DNA of 53,307 nucleotides from Acidulodesulfobacterium sp021802425 (GTDB lineage Bacteria; SZUA-79; Acidulodesulfobacterales; Acidulodesulfobacteraceae), in contig JAJZXJ010000012.1 in the NCBI GenBank assembly GCA_021802425.1, forward strand, positions 1 through 53,307, in the 5' to 3' direction. The notes beneath the pieces are model-generated. The model was not told where the DNA came from and did no database searches. It saw only the letters and a program-made list of their open reading frames with translations. Made by a program: the position numbers and the translations under genes. Of the stretch, positions 33,017 to 41,416 are shown piece by piece. Numbering within the stretch: position 1 is the stretch's first letter; every line of letters starts with the position of its first letter.

Positions 33017-34261
33017 TCACATATTCTGGGCAATTCTTTCCGCAAATTGCGAACATTTAACCTCGGTAGCGCCTTCCATTTGTCTTGCAAGGTCATAAGT
33101 AACGTATTTCTGTTCTATCGTTTTGTTAATCCCTTTTTCTACAAGGTCTGCCGCTTCTTTCCATCCCATATGTATCAGCATCATAACCGCCGACAGAATT
33201 AAAGAACCCGGGTTTGCCTTATCCTGATTAGCATATTTGGGAGCGGAACCGTGTGTCGCTTCGAAAACGGCTATGGTATCCGACATATTGGCTCCGGGCG
33301 CCATTCCAAGACCGCCTACCTGCGCGGCTAAAGCATCGGACATATAGTCGCCGTTAAGGTTAGGCAATGCAAGAACGGAATACTCGTCGGGACGAAGAAG
33401 CCCCTGCTGGAACATAGAATCGGCTATTCTGTCTTTTATAATTATTTTGTTTGTGGAACCGGTAACTTCGGCTTCTGGAATTAACCTGTCGCCAAACTCG
33501 GCCTTTGCAAGTTCGTATCCCCAGTCTCTAAACGCCCCTTCGGTAAACTTCATTATATTACCCTTGTGAACCAAAGTTACACTGGATTTGCCGTTATCTA
33601 TGGCATACTGAATTGCTTTTCTTATAAGTCTTTTAGAACCAAAAGGTCCCATCGGTTTTATTCCGATACCCGCATCTTCTCTTATTTTTTCTTTAATCTT
33701 CGGGTCGATAGAAATTAAAAAATCTCTGAGTTTTTTAGCCTCTTCGCTGCCTGACCTGAATTCAACACCGGCATAAATGTCTTCGGTATTTTCCCTGAAA
33801 ATAATCATATCGACTTTTTCCGGGTACTTAACCGGCGACGGTATTCCCTTGTAATATTTAACAGGTCTTACACAGGCAAAAAGGTCCAGCACCTGCCGGA
33901 TAGTAACATTTAACGACCTGAATCCTCCTCCAACGGGCGTGGTAAGCGGTCCTTTAATGCTGACGGAATATTCTTTAAATGCGGTAATGGTATCCTCCGG
34001 CAGATACTGCCCTTCTCCATATTTCTCAACCGCCTTTTCTCCCGCATAGACCTCAAACCAGTTGATTTTTCTTTTGCCGTCGTATGCCTTTTTTACCGCG
34101 GCGTTAATAACGATATGCATTGCCCTCGTTAAATCGGCGCCGATTCCGTCGCCTTCGATAAACGGAATAATCGGATCATTTGGAACTTCAAATTTGTTTG
34201 GCCCTAAGACCTTAATTTTCGAACCTTCCTTAGGTGCCGTGAGTTTTTGATAAGATGCCAT
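33017..34261 (-). CDS. icd: NADP-dependent isocitrate dehydrogenase
   Basis: This 414-residue enzyme matches the E. coli Icd type: NDPIIPFIEGDGIGADLTRAM, KGPLTTPVGGGFRSLNVTIRQ (substrate Ser, Asn, Arg), YKGIPSPVKYPEKVDMIIFRENTEDIYAGVEF, LPNLNGDYMSDALAAQVGGLG, and EATHGSAPKYANQDKANPGS. The Lys-Tyr after HGSAP is the NADP-selecting pair. In this setting it may run reductively, carboxylating 2-oxoglutarate in the reductive TCA cycle; it also serves glutamate synthesis. A strong AAGGAGG ribosome site precedes the start. Confidence 0.95.
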   Translation of the reverse strand: MASYQKLTAPKEGSKIKVLGPNKFEVPNDPIIPFIEGDGIGADLTRAMHIVINAAVKKAYDGKRKINWFEVYAGEKAVEKYGEGQYLPEDTITAFKEYSVSIKGPLTTPVGGGFRSLNVTIRQVLDLFACVRPVKYYKGIPSPVKYPEKVDMIIFRENTEDIYAGVEFRSGSEEAKKLRDFLISIDPKIKEKIREDAGIGIKPMGPFGSKRLIRKAIQYAIDNGKSSVTLVHKGNIMKFTEGAFRDWGYELAKAEFGDRLIPEAEVTGSTNKIIIKDRIADSMFQQGLLRPDEYSVLALPNLNGDYMSDALAAQVGGLGMAPGANMSDTIAVFEATHGSAPKYANQDKANPGSLILSAVMMLIHMGWKEAADLVEKGINKTIEQKYVTYDLARQMEGATEVKCSQFAERIAQNM

Positions 34262-34523
34262 AGATTACCTCCTTATAATCTATTAATTATTAATGTTGTA
34301 TAACTTTTATAGTACATATAAAAGCCGGAAATTTTATTTATAAACACAAATATCCACATAAAGGTATTGTATTATAAACTTTTATTTTGCAGGAATTCTA
34401 AGTGCGATTAATTGTTAAAAGGCATAAATACACTCTGGCGAATATTTATCTTTACATGAAAAATTTAGCTGCTAATGATTATAATAAAACATTTTTTTAA
34501 AATCAAGTAAAAAATTAAATATG

Positions 34524-35762
34524 TTAAATAAAATCCTGAAATGAATTCAAGAATCCTTTAAACAATAAAGAGCCAGAATTAAAAAATAAACCGCTGTTTT
34601 GCGCCATGATTTCGGAATAAGCATCGGAACGGTACTTGTTTTTTGCGCCGTTTATTTTTGTGGAAAACCCGCAGAACGGGACAGGCTCCGGTGTATGTTT
34701 TTTGAGTTTTACCGGGTTATAGTGGTCGGGCAAAATCATTAAAGTGTATCCGCTAAATTTTCTAAGACCTTCGAGCACGCCGCCGGCGATAAATTTATCG
34801 AAATCCTCTATGGCTTTTATTTTTTTGCTTACGCTTCCTTCATGGGAAGCTTCGTCAGGGGCTTCGACATGTATATATATAAAATCGCCCGAGTTTAAAG
34901 ACTCGATGCCATAATCAACTTTGCCTTTGTAATTGGTGTCTAAATATCCCGTAGCTCCCGGAACATTTATAACTTTAAGCCCCGCATATTTACCGATTCC
35001 TTTAACAAGATCGACTGCTGAAATAACCGAACCCTCAATGCCGTATTCTTCTTTTATTGTAGGCATAGAAGGCTTGTATCCCTGCCCCCAGAGCCACACG
35101 GAATTTGCGGGAAGCTTGCCCGAAGCAATTCTTTTTTTATTAATATCATGATTTTCAAGTATTTTTTCCGCCTTTTGCATTATATTAAGTATGCCGCCGC
35201 TTGAAGAATTTCCATGGGGAAGATATTCATCTATTTGTTGATCGGGTATATCATGGGGCGGAACGGTTTTAAGTCCTTTTATATCGATATTTTTAGCAAC
35301 CATGAGATGCCTGTAGCTAACCCCGGGATAAAATTGAAATTGGCTGCTGCCTAATTCTTTTTGGAATGTCTCTATTATACTTTTTGCTTCTTCGGTAGTA
35401 ATATGCCCGCCGGAATAATCATGCATCATTCTTTTTCCGTTTTCTTCAAGTATATTGACAAGATTAAGCCTGAAAGCGACATCGTCTGCCCCCAATTCGA
35501 CTCCCATGCTTGCCGCCTCTAAGGGAGACCTTCCCGTATAGTATTTAACAGGATCGTAACCCAATATGGACATTGAACCGATATCGCTTCCAGGCAGGCA
35601 TCCTTCGGGAATAGTTTTAATTAAACCCGTAATACCTTGACTTGCGATAATGTCCATATTTGGAGTATTAGCGTACTCCAACGGGGTCTTCCCGCCAAGT
35701 TCCTCTAAAGGGAAATCTGCCATACCGTCGGGACATAAAATAATGTATTTATGACTATCCAT
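34524..35762 (-). CDS. ApgM-family protein, candidate homoserine kinase
   Basis: This 412-residue protein belongs to the alkaline-phosphatase superfamily, ApgM branch: LCPDGMADFPLEELGGKTPLEYANTPNMD with a metal Asp, CLPGSDIGSMSILGYDP with the nucleophile serine, YTGRSPLEAASMGVEL, and IHVEAPDEASHEGSVSKKIKAIEDFD with metal His and Asp. Archaeal relatives are 2,3-bisphosphoglycerate-independent phosphoglycerate mutases. A bacterial subgroup (TIGR02535) has been proposed as homoserine kinase because it sits with threonine genes. Here thrC and hom are upstream on the same strand and no GHMP-type ThrB is in the window, which supports the kinase reading. The function is not proven by sequence. Confidence 0.72.
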   Translation of the reverse strand: MDSHKYIILCPDGMADFPLEELGGKTPLEYANTPNMDIIASQGITGLIKTIPEGCLPGSDIGSMSILGYDPVKYYTGRSPLEAASMGVELGADDVAFRLNLVNILEENGKRMMHDYSGGHITTEEAKSIIETFQKELGSSQFQFYPGVSYRHLMVAKNIDIKGLKTVPPHDIPDQQIDEYLPHGNSSSGGILNIMQKAEKILENHDINKKRIASGKLPANSVWLWGQGYKPSMPTIKEEYGIEGSVISAVDLVKGIGKYAGLKVINVPGATGYLDTNYKGKVDYGIESLNSGDFIYIHVEAPDEASHEGSVSKKIKAIEDFDKFIAGGVLEGLRKFSGYTLMILPDHYNPVKLKKHTPEPVPFCGFSTKINGAKNKYRSDAYSEIMAQNSGLFFNSGSLLFKGFLNSFQDFI

Positions 35763-35835
35763 GTAATTAAATTAATCCTCCTGATTATATATTTTAACGG
35801 TTTTTAAGTCCAAAATTGACTGTATAAACAAACTC

Positions 35836-35937
35836 TGGATTACCGCTTCGCCATCTTCGCCCGCGTTTTCGACATGCAAAAACAATCGTGCGGGCGAAAA
35901 TATGCGTCTGACGACACGAGAGCGAAGCGGTAATCCA
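35836..35937. repeat. Nested inverted repeat between thrC and the ApgM gene
   Basis: Outer arms TGGATTACCGCTTCG/CGAAGCGGTAATCCA (35836-35850, 35923-35937) and inner arms TTCGCCCGC/GCGGGCGAA (35856-35864, 35890-35898). The ~102-nt unit is much richer in G and C than its surroundings and resembles a small non-autonomous repeat element. Confidence 0.7.
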
Positions 35938-35982
35938 CTTTTCGGTTGAATTATAAATTAATATCTGGTTAATATTTATAAT

Positions 35983-37050
35983 TCAGGCTAATCCCATAAC
36001 CTTGAGTACCGAATGTTTATCGCATGGAACAATAATCGGTTCTTTCGAGACCTTTATCGCATTTCCGGGATCTTTAAGCCCGTGACCCGTTAAGGTTAAA
36101 ACACAAACATCTCCTTTTTTAAAAAATGCTCTTTCGTTTAGCTTAATTAAGCCGGCAAGCGTTATTGCCGAAGCCGGTTCGCAAAATATCCCCTCATTTG
36201 AGGCAAGCATAGAATAAGCCTTTAATATATCTTCATCGCTCACGGCTTCGATTAAGCCCCCTGATTCATCTCTTGCGGCAACAGCCTTTTGCCAGCTTGC
36301 GGGGTTCCCTATTCTAATAGCGGTTGCAACCGTATGCGGTTCTTTTACTATATGATTTAAAACGATAGGGGCGGAGCCTTCTGCCTGAAAACCTATCATT
36401 TTAGGCAGCTTACCCCCTTTTCCTGCTTTAAAATATTCCGTGTATCCATTCCAATATGCGGTTATGTTTCCCGCATTTCCGACCGGAAGCATATGATAAT
36501 CTGGAGCAAAACCAAGCTCGTCGACAATTTCGAAACTGGCGGTTTTTTGCCCCTCTAACCTATAAGGATTTACCGAATTTACAAGAGTAACATCGTAATC
36601 TTCCGCAATTTCCCTTGTGATAACTAAAGCCTCATCAAAGTTTCCCTGTATCTGCATCACGATAGAACCGTGAACAAGGGCCTGGGATAGTTTGCCTGCG
36701 GCGATCTTTCCTTCGGGAATCAAAACAAACGATTTTATTCCCGCCCTCGCGGCATAAGCGGAGGCGGAGGCGGAGGTATTTCCCGTCGAGGCGCAAATAA
36801 CGGCTTTTGACCCTTCGGACACGGCTTTGGATACGGCCATGGTCATACCCCTGTCTTTAAAGGAACAGGTTGGATTTAATCCCTCATACTTAAAATATAT
36901 ATCGATGCCGGGATTGATAATTTTATGAATATTCCTTGATTTTATCAAAGGAGTATTGCCTTCGAGAATAGTAATAATATGTTTATCGTCTATTTCAGGC
37001 AAAAACTCCCGATATCTTTTTATTATTCCTTTATAATTAGGCACTATCAA
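35983..37050 (-). CDS. thrC: Threonine synthase
   Basis: This PLP enzyme of fold type II has LEGNTPLIKS, the PLP-lysine motif PTCSFKDRGMTMAVSKAV, CASTGNTSASASAYAARAGIKSFVLIPEGKIAAGKLSQ, LPVGNAGNITAYW, and EGIFCEPASAITLAG. It converts O-phosphohomoserine to threonine. A longer frame reaches ATG 37083, but its first residues are encoded by a G-rich repeat. I prefer the TTG at 37050 (355 residues), 7 nt after the GGGAGGAGGGGGG run; GTG at 37044 is another option. It lies between hom and the ApgM-family gene, forming a threonine pathway cluster. Confidence 0.92.
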   Translation of the reverse strand: MIVPNYKGIIKRYREFLPEIDDKHIITILEGNTPLIKSRNIHKIINPGIDIYFKYEGLNPTCSFKDRGMTMAVSKAVSEGSKAVICASTGNTSASASAYAARAGIKSFVLIPEGKIAAGKLSQALVHGSIVMQIQGNFDEALVITREIAEDYDVTLVNSVNPYRLEGQKTASFEIVDELGFAPDYHMLPVGNAGNITAYWNGYTEYFKAGKGGKLPKMIGFQAEGSAPIVLNHIVKEPHTVATAIRIGNPASWQKAVAARDESGGLIEAVSDEDILKAYSMLASNEGIFCEPASAITLAGLIKLNERAFFKKGDVCVLTLTGHGLKDPGNAIKVSKEPIIVPCDKHSVLKVMGLA

Positions 37051-37119
37051 AATAAAACCCCCCTCCTCCCTCCCCCAACCCATAAAGGGAGTGGAATAAC
37101 CTTCATAATAATAAAATGG

Positions 37120-38421
37120 TTAATTAATGCGGTCTTCTATTCTTAAAACGACGGTTTTTGCGGAAACCACATCAAGATTATCGCACAATTTTACGCTTTT
37201 AAACAGGTCTTCCTCATTGGCTTCATGGGTTGTAATCACTATCGGAACAGAACCTTCGACTTTTCTGCCCTTTTGAATCATGGAGCTGATGCTAATCGAA
37301 TTCTCACCCAATATACCCGCTATTTTTGCAAGAACGCCCGGCCTGTCCATAGCCGAAAACCTGAGATAATATCTTGAAATTATCTCGTTTTTACTCTTGA
37401 CTTTAAGTTTATTAATATTTTCCGAAATAATAAAATCGTGATGATTATCGTTGTTTATAATTTTACCGGCGATTTCCATTAAATCTCCCATAACGGCGCT
37501 TGCCGTCGGGTTGCCTCCTGCGCCGTATCCTGTTAAACTTAATGGTCCCGCATATTTTGTATTCAAGAAAAATGCGTTAAACACTCCATCGACCTTTGAT
37601 AAAAGGCAGGAGGAAGGTATTAAGGTAGGATGAACCCTTATTTCTATTCTTGAATCTTCATTTTTAAGTATTCCCAATAGCTTTATGGTGTAACCAAGCT
37701 CTTTTGAAAAATTGACATCCAAAGGGTTTATGTCTTTTATGCCTTCTATTATAACATCTTTTATAGACAAACTTGTGGAAAAAGCGAGTCTCCCGAGAAC
37801 AACAAGCTTATGGGCGCTGTCGGTACCGTTTATATCGAGCGAAGGGTCGGCTTCGGCATAACCTTTTTCCTGAGCCTTTTTTAAAACATCCTCAAATTTT
37901 CCGCCATCGTTTGTCATTTTTGAAAGTATGAAATTTGAGGTTCCATTAATTATGGAATAGACCGATTTTATAGAATCCCCCGCAAGACCGTTTTTTATTG
38001 CCCTTAAAATCGGGATTCCTCCGCCGACCGCCGCTTCGAATCCTATATGGACATTTTTATTCAGACATTGTTTAAATATCTCTTCGCCGTGTTCCGCCAA
38101 AAGGGCTTTGTTTGCCGTAATAATACTCTTTCCGTTATTTACGGCCCTTGTTATAAAGCCTTTAGCCGGACTGATACCTCCGATAAGTTCTATTATAATA
38201 TCTATATCTTTATCTTCCAATATTTCGTCAATATTTTTAACCAAAAATCCTTTTACATTTTCTGGGACGGGGTGGCTGTTCCCCCTTGTAAATATCTTTT
38301 TAATATTAACGGGGACGGAAAAGAGAGAATTGATTTCTTTCTTTCGCTCATTAAATATGTGATACAGGCTTGAAGCGACCGTTCCAAAACCCAGAAGCCC
38401 GATATTGATTTCTTTTTTCAT
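37120..38421 (-). CDS. hom: Homoserine dehydrogenase with ACT domain
   Basis: This 433-residue protein has the NAD(P) site NIGLLGFGTVASSLYHIF, SIITANKALLAEHGEEIF, the FEAAVGGGIPILRAIKNGLAGDSI substrate segment, IINGTSNFILSKM, and EADPSLDINGTDSAHKL. A C-terminal ACT domain (YYLRFSAMDRPGVLAKIAGILGENSISISSMIQ) is the likely threonine feedback site. It reduces aspartate semialdehyde to homoserine. It stands alone, without an aspartokinase fusion. Confidence 0.96.
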   Translation of the reverse strand: MKKEINIGLLGFGTVASSLYHIFNERKKEINSLFSVPVNIKKIFTRGNSHPVPENVKGFLVKNIDEILEDKDIDIIIELIGGISPAKGFITRAVNNGKSIITANKALLAEHGEEIFKQCLNKNVHIGFEAAVGGGIPILRAIKNGLAGDSIKSVYSIINGTSNFILSKMTNDGGKFEDVLKKAQEKGYAEADPSLDINGTDSAHKLVVLGRLAFSTSLSIKDVIIEGIKDINPLDVNFSKELGYTIKLLGILKNEDSRIEIRVHPTLIPSSCLLSKVDGVFNAFFLNTKYAGPLSLTGYGAGGNPTASAVMGDLMEIAGKIINNDNHHDFIISENINKLKVKSKNEIISRYYLRFSAMDRPGVLAKIAGILGENSISISSMIQKGRKVEGSVPIVITTHEANEEDLFKSVKLCDNLDVVSAKTVVLRIEDRIN

Positions 38422-38435
38422 GTTTGCGCCCTTTA

Positions 38436-39647
38436 TTATACCGTCTTGTGAAAGTATTCTTCATTGTTAATAAAATGCTTTACGCCTTTTGATGCCTGTC
38501 TTATGCGCATTTCATTTTCGACTAAGGCAAAACGGACATATTCGTCGCCATACTCGCCAAACCCGATGCCGGGGGAAACTGCTACTTTTGCCTTATCTAA
38601 AAGCAGCTTGGAAAATTCGAGCGATTTTATTCCTGCGTTTAAAAACCGCTCAGGTATTTTTCCCCAAACAAACATCGTTGCCTTAGGCTTTTCAATATTC
38701 CATCCTGCTATTTTGAAACTTTCTATTAAAACATCCCTTCTCTTTTTATAATGCAAAACCATTTCCGAAATTGCGTTATGTTTCGTCTCTTCATTTAAAG
38801 CAATAATCGAGGCTATCTGGATGGGCTGAAACATCCCGTAATCTAGGTAGCTCTTAATCCTCGAAAGCGCATTTATTAAAACCCTGTTTCCCAAAGCATA
38901 TCCAACTCTGAAACCTGCCATGCTATAACTTTTAGACATGGAAAAAAATTCTACTCCCACTTCCTTAGCCCCTTTAGCCTGTAAAAAACTGGGCGCCTTA
39001 TAGCCGTCAAATGTTAAATCGGCATATGCGTTGTCGTGAATTATGTAAATGCCGTTATCTTTGGCAAAATCGACCAATTTTTCAAAAAAATCAGGTTCAA
39101 CGGTAATTGTCGTCGGGTTATGCGGAAAACTTAATATTATAAACTTAGGTTTCGGCCATGTCTGTTTTAAAGCGGACATAAGATTTGCAAAAAAATCCTC
39201 TCCCTGAATTAAAGGTATGCTTCTGACATCGCCTCCCGCAATAATGACGCTGTAAGCATGTATCGGATAAGTCGGATTCGGCACAAAAGCAACATCTCCT
39301 TTGTTGATTGTTGCAAGCATCAGATGGCTTAAGCCCTCTTTTATGCCCATGGTAACGATAGCCTCGCTATCCGGATCGAGATCGACATCGTAATGCTTTT
39401 TATACATATTTACTATAGCAAGCCTTAGCTTATATATGCCTCTGGAAACGGAATATCTGTGATTTCTGGGATTTTTGGAAGCCTCTATCAATTTTTCTAT
39501 TATATAGCCCGGCGTAGGCGAATCCGGATTGCCCATGCCTAAATCTATAATATCGTCGCCGCGCTTTCTTGCCTCCATTTTTATCTTATTTACCTCTGCA
39601 AAAACATAAGGAGGAAGCCTTTTTATAGTTTCAAAATCTTCTATCAT
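38436..39647 (-). CDS. Class I/II aminotransferase, AlaC-like
   Basis: This 403-residue PLP enzyme of fold type I has IIDLGMGNPDSPTPGYIIEKLIEA, the HRYSVSRGIYKLRLAI segment, FVPNPTYPIHAYSV, SFPHNPTT, HDNAYADLTFDGYKAPS, and the PLP lysine in FSMSKSYSMAGFRVGYALGN. The pattern matches E. coli AlaC (alanine-glutamate transaminase) and close relatives annotated as LL-diaminopimelate aminotransferases in Aquificae-like bacteria. It lies 14 nt upstream of hom in the same direction, so it may feed amino-acid synthesis from aspartate or pyruvate. The precise amino donor and acceptor cannot be read from the sequence. Confidence 0.85.
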   Translation of the reverse strand: MIEDFETIKRLPPYVFAEVNKIKMEARKRGDDIIDLGMGNPDSPTPGYIIEKLIEASKNPRNHRYSVSRGIYKLRLAIVNMYKKHYDVDLDPDSEAIVTMGIKEGLSHLMLATINKGDVAFVPNPTYPIHAYSVIIAGGDVRSIPLIQGEDFFANLMSALKQTWPKPKFIILSFPHNPTTITVEPDFFEKLVDFAKDNGIYIIHDNAYADLTFDGYKAPSFLQAKGAKEVGVEFFSMSKSYSMAGFRVGYALGNRVLINALSRIKSYLDYGMFQPIQIASIIALNEETKHNAISEMVLHYKKRRDVLIESFKIAGWNIEKPKATMFVWGKIPERFLNAGIKSLEFSKLLLDKAKVAVSPGIGFGEYGDEYVRFALVENEMRIRQASKGVKHFINNEEYFHKTV

Positions 39648-39714
39648 GATGAAATTCCCATAATTTTACACAATTTTATTTAAATTTTAAAACAATCAAA
39701 ATCATTATAAATCA

Positions 39715-40584
39715 TTATAAAGAATGTTTAAAAAATTTTTCTGCGCCGAAAGAACTTCTGACGAGCGGGGCGGAAAAGACATTCTTAATTCCCGCTTTTT
39801 TTGCATAGTCTTTATATTCGATAAACTTTTTTAAAGGGACAAACCGTTGAACGGGAATATTTTGAAGAGACGGCCTTAAGTACTGCCCTATGGTTATAAA
39901 ATCTATGCCGTTATCCGCAAGGTCGTCTATCGTTTTAAAAACTTCCCCATCCTGCTCTCCAAGACCGACCATAATTCCGGATTTTGTAGTAATATGGGGT
40001 CTTTCCTCTTTTACCGTTTTTAATATATTTAGAGACCGCTTGTAAGAGCTTGAAGGCCTGATTGTTTTATATAGCCGCTCTGCCGTTTCGATATTGTGTC
40101 CGAATATATTTATACCGCTGTCGGCGACATCCATAAAGGCTTTTTCGTTACCGTTAAAATCCGATGTCAAAACCTCGACGGTCTGGCAGCAGGTATTCTT
40201 TCTAATTGCCTTAACGGTTTTAATTATAATACCGGCTCCGCCGTCTTTCAGGTCGTCTCTCGTAACCATAGTAATTACGGCGTGCTTTAAATTAAGAGAT
40301 TTCACGGCATAAGCTATCTTTTGCGGTTCTAACGGATCGACAACCGGATTTTCGGAGATATAATCTATATTGCAAAAAGGACACATTCTTGTACATTTAT
40401 CTCCGAGCAGCAAAAATGTAGCTGTTTTATTTGAGTAACAGAGATTAAGATTGGGACATCTCGAAGAAGAACAAACGGTATTAAGTTCTTTTTCCCTTAT
40501 TACCTGAGAAGTTTTAGAAATATCTTTTTTGGTCTTTATCTTTAAAATTTCGTTTTTTAAATAATCCGGCAGCCTTTTATTCAC
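39715..40584 (-). CDS. lipA: Lipoyl synthase
   Basis: This 289-residue radical SAM enzyme has two cysteine sets: the LipA-specific auxiliary cluster motif CSSSRCPNLNLC (about 38-49) and the radical SAM set CTRMCPFCNI (about 64-72). DDLKDGGAG, NIETAERLY and TKSGIMVGLGEQDGEV follow, with a C-terminal RSSFGAEKFF containing the serine that ligates the auxiliary cluster. It inserts two sulfurs into octanoyl domains of 2-oxoacid dehydrogenases or the glycine cleavage H protein. No lipB is adjacent. It is divergent from tadA. Confidence 0.96.
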   Translation of the reverse strand: MNKRLPDYLKNEILKIKTKKDISKTSQVIREKELNTVCSSSRCPNLNLCYSNKTATFLLLGDKCTRMCPFCNIDYISENPVVDPLEPQKIAYAVKSLNLKHAVITMVTRDDLKDGGAGIIIKTVKAIRKNTCCQTVEVLTSDFNGNEKAFMDVADSGINIFGHNIETAERLYKTIRPSSSYKRSLNILKTVKEERPHITTKSGIMVGLGEQDGEVFKTIDDLADNGIDFITIGQYLRPSLQNIPVQRFVPLKKFIEYKDYAKKAGIKNVFSAPLVRSSFGAEKFFKHSL

Positions 40585-40711
40585 TTTATAAAAATTATAA
40601 AAACTATTGCTAATTTTATTAGACTAAAATCATAATGTATTATATTATATAATAAATATCTTATTGTTTATACCATAATATCTGAACAAATTTCAATTAA
40701 TAATTTTATTT

Positions 40712-41179
40712 ATGAATTATCATTATGATGTTAAATTTATGGAACTGGCTTTGGGCGAGGCTAAAAAGGCAAAAGAAGAAGGTGAAGTACCTATCGGCGC
40801 CGTTATTACAATAGACAACAGACTGATTGCATCTTCTTTTAATACTGTGGAAAAAGATAAATCAAGCATAATGCACGCAGAAATAAAAGTAATTTTAGAA
40901 GCGCAAAAAAAACTTAATAACTGGAGACTCGAAGGCTGTTCTTTATATGTTACCCTTGAGCCCTGCCTTATGTGCTGCGGCGCAATAGTTTTATCTAGAA
41001 TAAAAAGGTTGGTTTACGGAACGAAAGCCCCGAAAGCGGGAGCCGTAAATTCGCTTTATAGTACACTTAACGATGAAAGGCTTAATCATAATGTAGAAAT
41101 AGTTGCGGGAATTATGGAGTTAGAATCATCCTTCCTGTTAAAAAATTTTTTTAAAGAAAAAAGAAGAATAAACGGTTAA
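40712..41179 (+). CDS. tadA: tRNA adenosine(34) deaminase
   Basis: This 155-residue zinc deaminase has the N-terminal MELALGEAKKAKEEGEVPIGAVI, the catalytic HAEIKVI, and the zinc motif EPCLMCCGAIVLSRIKRLVYGTKAPKAGAV. It makes inosine at the wobble position of tRNA-Arg(ACG). Usually the motif reads PCxMCxGA(I/L), matching here. The stop overlaps the convergent 41176 gene by 4 nt. Confidence 0.95.
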   Translation: MNYHYDVKFMELALGEAKKAKEEGEVPIGAVITIDNRLIASSFNTVEKDKSSIMHAEIKVILEAQKKLNNWRLEGCSLYVTLEPCLMCCGAIVLSRIKRLVYGTKAPKAGAVNSLYSTLNDERLNHNVEIVAGIMELESSFLLKNFFKEKRRING

Positions 41180-41382
41180 TGTATCCTCGAAAAACCGATT
41201 ATTACTATTATAACCATAATTAATATATAAATTCTTAGAAACCAGAAGGCTATTTTTATCCACCCCCGTATCTCCGCTCTTTTAAGCGGTATCTTATTGT
41301 AATCCAGAAGACCTTCGTTCTTGACAAACTCTTCCCAATCTTCGTCCAGATTAACTTTTTTTATAATCTTGTTTTCATTCAT
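41176..41382 (-). CDS. Small single-helix membrane protein (hypothetical)
   Basis: This 68-residue protein has a charged N-terminal half (EDWEEFVKNEGLLDYNK) and one transmembrane helix near the C-terminus (IAFWFLRIYILIMVIIVIIGF, about 43-64). It is preceded by a GGGAG ribosome site 6 nt before the ATG, and lies 34 nt downstream of the Nramp-related gene on the same strand. Its family is not recognised. Its position suggests an accessory subunit or regulator of the transporter, but this is inference. Confidence 0.6.
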   Translation of the reverse strand: MNENKIIKKVNLDEDWEEFVKNEGLLDYNKIPLKRAEIRGWIKIAFWFLRIYILIMVIIVIIGFSRIH

Positions 41383-41416
41383 TTTTTCTCCCGTTAATTA
41401 AATTAGAATATAATAA

